Below are positions 1-11,530 of a stretch of DNA of 64,000 nucleotides, in pieces; position 1 is the stretch's first letter; every line of letters begins with the position of its first letter. The DNA comes from Symsagittifera roscoffensis (taxonomy: Eukaryota; Xenacoelomorpha; Acoela; Convolutidae): contig NC_087069.1 of assembly GCF_963678635.1 (NCBI RefSeq), forward strand, positions 24,724,303-24,788,302, given 5' to 3'. The notes under the pieces were generated by a model, which was not told the origin of the DNA, searched no databases, and saw nothing but the letters and a program-made list of their open reading frames with translations. Both the position numbers and the translations under genes were made by a program.

Positions 1-945
1 ATGCGATCGGTTATGACTCAATTTCTACAATTTCTTGACCATCTGTACCAAAAATATGACATTTCAACTGAAACGGAACTTTGTGTTCTCTACCTAGATT
101 TTCGTAGAGCATTTGACAGCGTTCCTCACCAAAAATTATTTGAAAAAATACCACAATTTGGAATTGGCGAAAGCTTCGTGAAACTCATTGCAAGTTACTT
201 AACAAACAGGGGACAATATGTGAAAATAAATTATAAGCGCTCCCCAACAGCATCAGTAACTAGTGGTGTGCCACAAGGGTCAATCATTAGACCCCTATTA
301 TTTATCCTATTTATAAATGATTTACCAACTATAATTAAAAATAGCGAATCTTTTGGGTATACAGATGATTTCAAACTTGCAAATACTGGCCCTTGTACTC
401 TACAAGAAGACATAAATAGAATAGAAAAATGGTGCTCAGACAACGAAATGAAACTCAATAGTGATAAATGCTATATACTACCAATTCACACGAAATGCGA
501 AATTGATCATTTGACGCTAAATACCAATCGCCTAAGTTGTAAAAAAGAACAAAAAGATCTAGGTATTATAATGGCGACGAACTTAAATTGGAAAGCAAAT
601 TGTGATAAAAGATATTCCAAAGCCTGGAGAGCTTTCTATTTTCTAAAACGCAACGTATCGGAACTAGCAAACAAATATATGAAACTGGACGCATACAAAG
701 GGTATGTAGTCCCTGTAATAGCATACGCATCTCAGGCATGGTCAGCAAACAAAGGTGAAATGAGGGATATTGAAAATATCCAAAAACGGGCCACCTCATG
801 GATACTTGGAATATGGGAAAATTACAACAATAGATTAAAACAACTAAAACTCCTGCCTCTATCTATGCACTTCGAACTACACGATGCCCTACTCTTACTA
901 TCCATCATGCAAGGAAACTATAACATCAGAAAATCATATCAATAA
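1..945 (+). pseudogene. Reverse transcriptase domain of a LINE (5'-incomplete, decayed)
   Basis: The open frame starts at the window edge, so the N-terminus is missing. Reverse transcriptase landmarks are clear: 'YLDFRRAFDSVPH' near residues 31-43 (first catalytic Asp motif), 'SGVPQGS' at 88-94, and the catalytic box at residues 120-123 reading YTDD where this family normally has YADD. The usual 'VLGPLLF' after SGVPQGS reads 'IIRPLLF'. 'DLGI' and 'W..N' thumb-region motifs follow. The TAA at 943-945 ends the frame early: a C-terminal continuation is readable in another frame just downstream. The substitutions and frameshift suggest a dead copy, though the frame itself is long and was probably lost recently. 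Confidence 0.85.
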
Positions 946-1226
946 AGAACAACCCTGGAAATGACATCAAAACAAGACAAACCAGCGGTAATCAAATAAA
1001 TATTGAAAAAACAAGAACAAAAAAAGCCGATGAAAATTTCTGGAAGAGGTCCAGCAGACTGTTAAACATCATTACAAAGAAAACAAACTACGAAACTAGC
1101 GAGCTGACGAAGCCGGTTTTAACTAAAATCTTCTGGAATTTTTTTGAACGATATAGTGAAATAAACTCATGCACATGGAGAATCATCTGCAATTGTGGCA
1201 ATTGCAATCCTATGCAGAAAATTTAA
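945..1226 (+). pseudogene. LINE ORF C-terminal continuation in shifted frame
   Basis: Frame 3 reads on after the RT stop with LINE-like composition (basic, 'ENFWKRSSRLLNII' around 1035-1070). It ends in a Trp/Cys-rich tail ('CTWRIICNCGNC', about 1168-1203) and a TAA at 1224-1226. I infer one indel near 930-945 separates it from the RT frame. Confidence 0.55.
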
Positions 1227-4200
1227 GTGACCAAAACTGTGGGTGCAAACGCTTGAGCCAAGAGCTCTAATGACTGACCTACTACTGCTGCTACTACTAA
1301 TATCATCTTCATTGAAAGCGGCAAGAAATGAATTGCAACGAGATTCTTGTTTGAATACTTTTTCAATGTGAAGTATTGCCTTAGATTCGAAAATTGTCAT
1401 GTTGCTAGTAAATTTATCAAGTTCGATTTATTGAAATTTGGTTTTTTTTTTAAATTTGATCGTTTCTTAAGATTTTGGCTAATTTGATATCGGTTTTGTG
1501 ACCCCTCATGGCGTAGTGTGGTCGAAAAGTGTGTTTGTGTTTTGAGAGAGGGGACTTAGTCTTATTTTCATTTTTTTTTTGGCACAAGAGGTATTAGTGA
1601 CAGGTAGAAGTATTATGGTCTTAGTTACAGCTTCGGAAATTATTGTTGCGATGCTTATTATGCATGCGATTAGCGTTATCAAATCGGAATACAGACTTTT
1701 CTTGGTTTAAAAACTAGGTTAACAATTCACTTGAATAAGTTAACATGGCTGTTCTGATGAAGTGTCTGGCAAACATTTTTTTGAAAATGACTGCATTTTA
1801 AATGACCGTTCAATTCGAAGTTTTTAGTTAGTTTTAAACCAACTCTGTTTTTTCATTTTTGCTTCGAAGTTTTCTCGGCTTGCCATCGGCTTATGTTATA
1901 TCTGTTCAGTTGCCTCATAATATGTCTGAATGTCAAAATGAATTGAAATTCTTTTGTCCACCAATTTGTCATGCTATGTTTGTCTCGTATCGCAAATTGC
2001 GCGCAGCTCTTTGTGGTGCAGTTTTATTGTGCTGCAAAATTTTCTTCCCTGCTCTAAGGCAGGTATGTTAATCACATATTTGATATCGTATGTAGCCAAG
2101 ATCGGACGAAGTGGTGATCTCTTTTTCCTTGCAGAATCAACGTGAAAACTTCTTGTTCGACTTGGACTTACATTCGCTTATGTGAAAGTTGCCGACTTTA
2201 CATAGGCATTATATTACTCGGGTCTTTTGGTTTCACCAGTGGAACTGCTTTTTACTTACGGTCCTCGGCCCCTGCAAAGTCTATCGATATCAATACTGGG
2301 AGAAATCCATTCACTTTAAGATGAATTAGCTGTAATAATACAAAATGAAAAGATAACTCGCATAAAAAATCTGGTATCTCCTTTTCTGTTCTTCTGTTTC
2401 ATTATTTTGTTTCTCATTTTCATGCCTGTTTTAATTTTTGCAGGAATGTCTTTTTTGATTTACAAAATTTAATTGCTTTCTGGCGCATAAAGTAATGTGT
2501 TCTAATGCAGTGTTGTCATGGAACCGAGGCGAATTTGGGTATTAATTATATTCCGCTGCTCTTTTGTCAATCTACGCAATGCCTGAAATCAGAACTAATT
2601 ACCTTATGACTTGGCTTAAGCCCCCTCCCAGCCCTAAAAACCAAGTAGTCTTCTTGAAGGTGTTCGGCCTATAAGCAGATATTTTTCTTTTAATACCCGT
2701 TTTTAAGCGGACAATTTTGAAAAAACGTCGAGTATGATCGGACTAAAATAATAACTACATGTTTAGTTGAAACATGTCGATAGATTTTTTCAAATTACCC
2801 CAAATTACAAATCCAGAGTATTCAAATAAAATCTGTTTTTTTGAAGGATTTTAATGTAAAACTGAGTTCCAACTAAAAAGATTTTGAAGTATTAATTGCT
2901 CGCGCGGTAGCCAGTACTCAAAATTGTAAAGTGTTTCTGCTGACTGAACTGTCGGTTCACTAAATTGTCGGCTTACTACTCTGCAACACATCTTCAAACT
3001 CGTGTGTAATGTTGATGTGGTTTGCGCAGTCAACTGATAAACTGTCTTTTTTCTGTCTGCCATTTCCCGTTTTTAGTTTTTTAAAATTTTTTTTCCGTCA
3101 GTGCTAATATGTTTTCAAGCAACCGACGCAGCACAAAGCAGAGTGCTCCGCGATGTGATGTTCTTAAATCTTTCATTTGTGCTTACAAAATATAAGAGTT
3201 ATTTTTATTTTGTTACGCAAGGCTTTCTTTTCTAGGGCAGAATTTTTTCCGCGTATTTTGTCACATTTTGGCCCGAAAAGTTTTTAAATAAGCTTTGAAT
3301 TGTCAAGAAAATGTCACTGGGCACGCGTTACTTTAATTTCAAATTTGATTTAATTTAGTTTTCTTTTTGCGATGTTTTCGAACTGTGTATTAGTTTGGTA
3401 AGCGTGCGTTTCCAGTATAAAGGTGAATCTACTCAAATATATTCAGTTAAGCATTGAAAATTTATAATTCCGCTCAGCACATGGATAGAGCGAAGTAAAA
3501 GGTTCTCTGTCTCTCTCGCTCTCTCTCTCCCGTACCGGTAAGATTGTACGCTTTTACCCACTATAGTCCTTTTTATTATTATTTCTACACGCTTTTATTT
3601 CAAGTTGGGGTTTTTAAATGATATTGCTTCTTGAACCATCATCACCATTTATTAAGACAGCCTATTGTACACATTTGGACATTGGTAAGTCCCTCTTTTT
3701 ACACCATTAGCACATAGTAAGTACAGCAACGGTAATTTGTCTACTACAGTTCTTGCGAAAAATGGAGGTTTTCCTGACCATTTTATCACCGAATTATGTG
3801 GAGTTGTAGTGTATAAGTTGCAATGATGAAGTGTTTCTCAAGTAGCATAATATTTAAAGGAATACTTGTGGTCTAAGGTTAGTATAGTATATAGCTGCCG
3901 CATTTGAATTGCTGTTATGTTAATAGTTACATAGTTCACTTCTGTCTCTGTGACTATACCACTTGGTACTATGGAGAAGAGGACAGGAGAGGAGAGGCAG
4001 CGGTGAAATAGAGTGGGTTTTCACATTAATTTACACCACTCTCACGTTTTTAAACCATCTCTTCTCACAGGGTTGACATTTTGCTGACGGGCTTGATTTT
4101 TTCCTTCCCCTTCTTCCAGTCTGCAATAAATTGCATGTCAAACTGTTGAGCAGCATTATATTAGTAGCTTCCCTTTCTGCTTAAACAGCTTAAGGCGTCC

Positions 4201-4530
4201 TTCCGTTATAACCAATTGCTGGTTAGAAATAATCTAGATGTATCATTGATTAAAGGCTTCAAGTTTTGTTTCTCACTACGGCCAAGTAATCCGTCGTTTG
4301 CAAAAATGCAGCTCATCGTCAACTGAAGTGTATCTGCTCAGACAAGGTAAATTCTTATCTTTCATCTCGATCTAAGTGGTCTCTTCCTGGGGTTTTGGTG
4401 TTTGGGAAAGTGGTGTTCTGTATATCAAAATTGCCGAGATTGATGAAGCCGACTACATTTTGCAAAGATGTATTGCATGGACTGCAAAGAAAGAAATTTA
4501 AAAATCACTTGTATGAGTAATGGCATCTAA

Positions 4531-4580
4531 TTAACAATTACCCCCCCCCCTCCCACTTTTAAGAAGGGGGTAATTGTTAA
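4531..4580. repeat. Poly-C hairpin with perfect 15-bp arms
   Basis: 4531-4545 and 4566-4580 are perfect reverse complements (arm TTAACAATTACCCCC), with a C-rich 20-base loop. Could be the end of a small foldback element. Confidence 0.8.
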
Positions 4581-4727
4581 GTAGATTAAGTTAGTTGAAA
4601 GTTCGATCAATCAGAAGGCAGCCAAGTTCGAATTTTAAATACAATGCTCTAGCACTAATTTACTGCTTTAATTAATTGGGGTGGCAAATCTTAAATAGAT
4701 TCCGTTGGGGAGATTCTCAAGTAGATC

Positions 4728-5165
4728 CGAGTAATGAACGTAGTGAAGACTCTTTTATAGGCCTTGGTCATTTTTTTGTGTTTTTTGAAGAAAATTTGTT
4801 CACGCTCAATTTAGATTTTTCGCGGTCTGTTTTTCGATTTCTTTGTAAGATCTGTTCGTTTCCATTGTTGAAAGGAAGGACAACTCCATATCGAACAGCT
4901 AAAATTAAAGGTCACGGAAAATCGACTTCTAGTTTCGAAAGTGGATTTCAATGTTCAAATTTCCCAGCGGAATTAAAGTTTTACCTATTGATCCTGTTTT
5001 CTCAAATTGGGTTCATTTTATCGAAAAAGCTCCAATCATAAACTGTTTATCAAATTCAAAGAGCTTCTTAAAAATTCAAAAAAGTGAGGTTTTTTCCCAA
5101 ACAAGTTAGTTTTTTGTTTTCTTGCGTTCTTTTTTCTTTTCGAAGTGTCAGTTGGCTATGTTTCA
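4728..5165 (+). repeat. Family A dispersed repeat, near full length
   Basis: Starts 'GTAATGAACGTAGTGAAGAC' and ends 'TCAGTTGGCTATGTT'. Internal landmarks shared with the other copies are 'TTGTTCACGCTC', 'TCGCGGT', 'ATCGAACAGC', 'GATTTCCCAGCGG'-like and 'TTGATCC.GTTTTCTCAAATTGGGTT'. The open frame across it belongs to the repeat, not to a gene. Confidence 0.75.
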
Positions 5166-5988
5166 AATTACAATGGTGTGCATCTAATCACCGGAGCCCT
5201 TGCATTACCATTTTTTGTCTTAAATAGTCCTGCAGATTTTTTGACAGGAGTCCATAAACGTCCAAGAGGCTGGTGTATTGACAAGCCGCTCAACCTAACA
5301 TTTACCTCAATCAAGTTTTCCTGCCTTTTCGATTTTACTCTTAAATGCGAAGAACGAATTTTTTTTTGAGAAAGTGGATTTTATTATCTTTACAACCTCA
5401 CATGATGAGTGGGAAAGGACTGTGGCGTAGGGTTCGTTATTTGAATTTTTCTGCCAATTTCGCTATCTCAAGGAAAGCTAGTACGGGGTCAAGTGTGGTA
5501 TCATATTGAAGCCCTATTGTGACTAGGATTCTAAAAAATCAAAAAATTGTCTCGGAGTCCTGAAAACGGATCCGATTTTTTTTCAAATTTTCAGACTAAT
5601 TTACCCAAAAATTGACGAGCGGCTCTCGTTCTACTTCAATTTTATCATTATTCTACGTATTAAATTTCCTTCAAGTTTATTTGAGCGATTTAACTTCTCA
5701 ATTTTGTAGTTTTTCATCTTACTCGGTCGCCCTCCACTAAATACTTTTAAGTGACATCGAAGTTTTGGCAACTAATATACCTTTGCGTGAAAAATGAGGG
5801 CTTTTTGTTATTATTTTTGGTGTCTTGTATTTTGAAGATCAATGTAATGCTATCTCAACTTTTAAATAGGACAACGATGATAATTGTCAAAATTGGGTAC
5901 TTGCTTTAGCAACTTTTTGGTAACTTACTTGCTTAAGTAATCGTTAAAGCTTCTCGAATTTAATAGGAATCCAAGAAATGCTTGCAAT

Positions 5989-6105
5989 CCAGGTAAATGA
6001 TTTTTCAAACAGCATCACTGAAAAATTTTGCTAAAATCATCCAGGTTTGAAAATCATCCAGGTAAATGATTGGTCAAACAGCATCACTGAAAAATTTTGC
6101 TAACT
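5989..6105 (+). repeat. Direct tandem repeat, about 69-bp period
   Basis: The block beginning AGGTAAATGATTTTTCAAAC at 5991 recurs at 6060 with two substitutions ('TTGGTC' for 'TTTTTC'), including 'AGCATCACTGAAAAATTTTG'. Confidence 0.8.
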
Positions 6106-6174
6106 CCAGCCAACAGACATATTTTAAGCCAACAGATATTTTTAGCAAGTTTTCATTCAATTTGCCCCCTATTT

Positions 6175-7560
6175 GAAATCTATCTATTATATGTTTAAAT
6201 GCGGGCTTCGCTATCTCGCCATGTTTAAGCTTTTTCAAGGTATTATTTTTGCATGTTTAACGAAAGAGTTTTTGTACGTTTAAGCTATATCGTATATTGC
6301 AATGCTCACAATTTTTTTTTCAATTTTTCAGCTTGCGATCAGCGTATTTTTTGCCATATTCAAACCCAATAGTGGGATGCTGTCAGGGTTACGCTAGGGG
6401 TTGCGAATTGGACCTCCAAATATGATTACCCAAATCTTTTTAGTTTTATGAGATACGAAGATTCTTGTGGTTTTTTCGAAAGTTTTCATAAATCTACGAA
6501 TTAAAAAGTTCCACAAATTGAAAGTCTCAACCCTGTAGATGAGTGCTGTAAGGGTACTATCAGGGGTTGCAAATCTTGCCTCCAAACATGACTGCTCCAA
6601 TTCTTTTAGTTTCCGAGATATCACGTTTTATGATTTTTTCGAAAGTTTTCGAAGACATTAGATATAAAAACTTGACAAACGTTGAATTTCTCAACACTGT
6701 AATTGGGCGCTGTCAGTGTACTCTCAGTGGTTGGAAATCTTGTTTTCAAAGACTGCTCAAATCCATTTAGCTTTCGAGATGAGACGTTTTTTGAGATTTT
6801 TCAAGTTTTTAAATAATAACTTAACTATAAAAAACTTTTTTAAAATGAAATTCTCAACTCTTTAGTGCGAGCTGCTAACAGGGTACTCTCAGGCATTGCA
6901 AATTTTGCATCCAGATATGACTGCTCAATTTTTTTGCTCCGAGATATGACATTTTAATGTTTTTTTTTCAGAAAATTTCAAAAGTAGGTTTGAAAAATAT
7001 CACAAAGTTTGAAATTGCCAACCCTGTAGTCAGGTGCTGTCGAAGTACTCTCTGGGATTCTGGATCTCGCCTGAAAATTTGACTGCTCAATTGGTTTCGT
7101 TTTGCGAGATCTGAAGTTTCTTCAAAGTTTTCAAAAAAATGAATTAAAAAAAATGTTTAAGTTTGAAATTCCCAACCCAACTGTGGGGCGTTCTCTGGGC
7201 ACTCTCATGGGTTGCAGATCTTGCCGACAAGTTTGATTGCTCAAATCATCTTAGTTTCTGATATGTGCCGTTTTTTTGTTTTTTTTCAAAATTTTTCTGA
7301 AGATCTCAAATAATTTCCAAATTTGAAATACTCGACACTATGGCGTGGTGTTCTCAAGGTACACTCGGTATGTTTGGACTCCAATTGTGACTGCTCAGCT
7401 CATCTTTCTTTTTCAGATATGACGTTTTTTTATCTTTTTTTGAAAATTTTCAAAAGTGTAATTTTAAATAACTAATTTTTAAAATTGAATTTGTCGAGAT
7501 TTTGGTTGATGATGTCAGGTTACTACTAGCGGATGCTTAGCTGGCCTCTCATGCCAGTAT
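6175..7560 (+). mobile_element. Family B element: 5' block plus degenerate 160-bp tandem array
   Basis: Opens with 'TCTATCTATTATATGTTTAAATGCGGGCTTCGCTATCTCG...' (6178-6220), then a tandem array with a period of about 160 bp. Each unit carries 'CCCTGTAG..G.GCTGTCAGGGTACTCTCAGGGGTTGC', 'GACTGCTCAA' and 'GAGATATGACGTTTTT'. The GACTGCTC landmark recurs near 6592, 6750, 6919, 7081, 7238 and 7390. Same structure as 35880-38080. Confidence 0.7.
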
Positions 7561-10500
7561 TATCATTCAGTTTTTTTTGTTAAATTTAGAATGAAATGAT
7601 GAAAAATGGGAAATATTATGTCAGTCGGCCAATTATCTGTCTGCCAATTATCTTTTTTCGGCTAAGCTGGCACATGTTGGAATCGTTTTTTTCATGCGCG
7701 CATTTGTTAATGTTGTTTTCAGTGTTTTTTTTAGTTGTAATTTTTCTTGACTTTGTATTTCATTTTTTCTTTTTTCAATTGAAAATTTCATTGCGCCCAA
7801 ATTATTTCGGTCTATTTTTTATCGACTTAGTGTATTAGTGTGTTCCTGTCCCCTTTTTATGTTCCTGTCCCCATTTTTCAAGTTGGCTGCCTTTTTACCA
7901 CTCAGCTTGTTTAAGTTTCGTTTTTTTTTCAGCTTAATAGGTTTTGGCTTTTTATATATATCAACTTAGTAGCCTCTTTTTGAGTTGTCTGATGAGCGAT
8001 AAAGTTTTTGTGTGCTTTTGTGGGCTAGTAGGGGAAGGGGTACTATAACATTTTTAATTAGTTATGAATTCAATAAAAATTTTGGCTATGAGTTTCTGCT
8101 CATATTTTCGGCTTTGCTACCGCTTGTGTAGTTTTCGGTGCTGCTATTGCATTCTAAACTATTTTCATTCATTTTGGTAGATCTAGTTGTATCGCAAGTC
8201 GTGCGAAGCTCGGCTTCGCCTCTGTTAAAATTTGTTTCAAAAGCTTCGATGTTGTATAGTTTCCGTTTTTTGTTTATTGGTTTTTCGCTTAAGGGTCTTG
8301 GCCTATTTTGTTTTGGCTTGGTAGCGGTCTGATAGATTTCCATGCGTGTTGTGATTCGGGGAGTCAAAATTGTTTCTATCGACTGGCTTGCCATGGTAAG
8401 TTTTGATGTATCGCAAGAACTGCGAAGCTCTCCTTCGCTTCTTGAGAAATTTTGTTATTAGGTCTTAGTAGGAGTTAGTCATCAGAAATTTTTAACATGA
8501 GCAAGTTTGCTAAAGTAGTGTTATACGGTCTGTCAAAATCTCCCCAAGCGATCTTGCGTGAATTATTGATCAACAAAACTGCTTAATTTGAGTATTTGTT
8601 CACTGCTCATGTGTTTTATCTGCGTTCGTTTAATACGCTTTGTTGGTGGCTGGTATTTGGTCTATAGCAATGTCAGATGGCATAAATGTCAAGATTTTAA
8701 AGAAGCTGCGGGCACAAATGCTTATTGCCGTTTTGTTGCTCGTTTTTGTAAATTAAATATAAAGCTAGTGTTAGGTAAACGATTATGGGTTCAAATTTCC
8801 ATGCTATTTCTGTTGTTTATGAAGATTCTTCTTCACTCAGAGTACCACTCAATGAGCTCCGATTGAGCAGACATAAATATCTCGCAAAACACTCTTTTTT
8901 CAAATTTTGATCTGGTTGGATCCTTTTAGAAGCGTCCATCTTTCATTACGTCGAAATCTGAAGTTTCAGTAGTTTCAGAGAATTCGGCAAAGCGAAGAAA
9001 ATCATTCTTTTCTTTGTTTGAAAGTAGTTGCAATTTATTTGTCCCATGTTTGTTTAATTGAACTGATTTGTGCCTTAGAAGTTCGTTTCAAGTGCCTCAG
9101 AAGTTCGTTTCAAAGGTGACTATTTTGTTGTTGATTACTCTTAAACCACCTGTTTTTTGTTGCATTAAATGTACAATCTACAAGAGATCAATTTCACTTT
9201 GTAATCTTATTAATTCTATATGAGTTTATGATCTTAGCTTCAAATTGAGAGGTAAATACAAGGCACCTGTTTTTCGAATCAAGCTCTTTGAATGATAGTT
9301 CATTGAGTAAGTACTCATTTCAAAAACTTGTGTTCAAATTTGAGAAGTGTTTTTTTTTGTAGAATGATTTTTTTCGCTAAGATTTTATGAATGTTGCCAA
9401 GCAATCAAATAGTGATAATCGTGGTTTCAATTAAAAATTAATTGATTCCATTAGAATAATTGGCGTGAAATTTAAAATAAAATTTGTTCACATGTTTGTG
9501 AATTTGATTTAAACTTACACCTTTTTTTCAGCCTTAATCACTTTTTTGCAATTTCGAGGGCCTTACTTCGTTTTTTCTTTTGCCTTTTTTTGTTTGCTCA
9601 AGTTTTGATCTATTAAGTCCTCCTTTTTTGTATATTCGCGAGTTTGCTGTTTATAGAAAGTGTTTGTCTTTCTATCAGATTCGGCCTATTGATACAATAC
9701 GTATTGATTACAACGCCTTCCCCTCCGTCAAGGTGATTTTATTGTGTCCTTTGCATACTAATTGAATCTAAAGACAGGTGCAAAGGTGAAGAATAAGGTA
9801 ATGAGGGTGACATTAAGAAGACTAAAAAATAAGTTTACAGAAGACTTTTGGCTTACATCGATCTCAAAAACTAGGGTTTAAACAAATTTTTCGGCGGACT
9901 TACATTGAAACATTTGTTGAATTAATTGCTGTCTTAACAACTGGCGTACTTCTCTTTGGAAACCAAGAGGACCATTTAATTAGCCGACTAGAGGAGTTAA
10001 TTAGATGGATATGGTGCGTACTGTTTTTATTTTTTAAGTTCTTATCCGAACTGAGAGGGCTTTACGTATCAACACTGAATAAACCGAACATTCGTTTTCA
10101 CATTTTTGCAAATGTATTGATAATGTAAATGGGTTGATGGCAAAATGGGTTAATGTTTCTTTCGTTAGAGGCATTCCTTTAAATCAAGAATGCGCTTATA
10201 TATGCTGCACTGTTTGATCGGGTGTTGCGTTGTGCGATAGTTTGAACTTTTTTGTAATATAGCTTAGACGTTGCAGATTAAAGAAAATGAACCGTTTCAT
10301 GTATTCACTTTGGTTGTTTAATAATTCATTAACGGTTTCCATCCGCATGAATTACAATTGAACTTACCAGCATGAAAGGAGATCGTTCGAGTTTATCCCG
10401 TTTTTGACGGTCTTATCCTGCCGGTTATTGACTGTCATTTTTTCTCTTATTTCAAAATAAGTATGTGAAACGGGGAGTTAAGATGTTTGAAAAAAGAAAT

Positions 10501-11365
10501 CTGGCTTGATTTCTATTAAACAAACTTATGTTTCAATTAAATGGTAGGCTGGTAATTTGTAGCTTTACTTCTGTTTTTTGAAATTGGATTTAGATCAGTT
10601 GTTTTTTTTGTTTCAGATATGCAGATGTTGATTATTGTACGATAGTTAAATCAATTTCAATCGGAATATTTCAATACTTTTTCTCAGTTATCTTCTAAAA
10701 TTCCTTCTAATCGTTAAAATAGAGACTTGAAAATATCAATAAATATTGGAAAACTCAAATTTATTTCAACAAAAAATTGTCCCCTGATAAATTAATTTGG
10801 TTCAGCTGTGTTGTATGTTGTACCCAAGTCAACTCTATTCAGTTTGACTGATTTTTAATATAATTGTATTCGATACTATTACCATTCATTCTCCCGCGCG
10901 TAATTGACTGGAATTCCACCTTCTGAATTTCAAAATGCATTATACTCGATACCGACTGCATTTCTTGTATGTTAATTACCTGGCGCCAGTATTTAATTGA
11001 TTTCATTTACGTCACAACCCATTACAATTAAATGAAAAATCGACAAAATGAGTATTTTTCTACTAGTTTATTTCAAATAAGTCCCAATTACGGGGAAAAT
11101 TCAAATACAAGTGCGTAAAAATTCACGGCCTCGGTCGTTATTTACCACTAACTATGCTGAATTCTTACTTTGCCAACTTTGATTTGATTAAACTGCGCTT
11201 TTGAGGTGAAATTTATCAAAAGAGTTTTGTTACTACCCATGTGACTAAACTGACAAGAGGCACACACATCAGAAGTTAATTGGAAAATATAATTGTTTGT
11301 TTCACGCCTCAGTTGGTATTACGTAATAAGAAACAAACGAGTTGGTTAGACTGAGTGATCGAATT

Positions 11366-11530
11366 ATGTCACCTGGCGGGACGTGTGATCAAAAATCTGG
11401 AGGTTGTTGCGAGGAAGTGATTAATGTGGACCCACATAGTAATTTGCCAATTGACCCCAATTGGGTCTCCAAAGTGCCCCAGTTTCTGATTGATGGAGTG
11501 AGGGCTGAACGAATAGTTCCTGTCGCAGAG
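11366..11530 (+). CDS. PLCB4: PLCB4 exon 1 (start codon; residues 1-55)
   Basis: Starts [14 protein letters not shown] Cys-rich head is followed by '[12 protein letters not shown]', which matches the 'W.KEVPSFLQEG' start of the PLCB4 PH domain. Donor GTAAAT, phase 0. The head before residue 37 has no counterpart that I recognise. Confidence 0.88.

Larger units (their letters stand above)
1..1310 (+). mobile_element. Non-LTR retrotransposon (LINE), 3' portion, degenerate
   Basis: The segment opens inside a reverse transcriptase frame and runs through a frameshifted C-terminal tail to a CTA/CTG-rich simple tail at about 1277-1300, as in many LINE 3' ends. The 5' part lies outside the window. 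It sits upstream of the PLC-beta gene on the same strand. The exact 3' boundary is uncertain. Confidence 0.8.
1311..11365. other. Upstream flank without a supported gene
   Basis: AT-rich, T-biased DNA. Open frames here are short and Phe/Leu-rich from poly-T, with no recognisable domain. I see family A, B and E repeats, a poly-C hairpin and direct repeats, listed separately, plus a segment near 1652-1740 that echoes the PLC 3' end. 9900-11300 looks mostly single-copy by eye and is where the PLC promoter and any non-coding 5' exons would be expected. I could not identify a TATA box or initiator with confidence. Confidence 0.5.

Noticed and set aside
4676-5041. 121-residue + frame
   Set aside because: Lies on a family A repeat; similar frames at other copies are broken and no domain is seen.
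7596-7838. Hydrophobic 80-residue frame resembling a membrane protein
   Set aside because: Phe/Leu content comes from poly-T runs; same for 28775-28999 and 28884-29162.
8086-8394. 102-residue minus-strand frame
   Set aside because: Covers family E palindromes; no conserved motif and no supporting splice or promoter signals.
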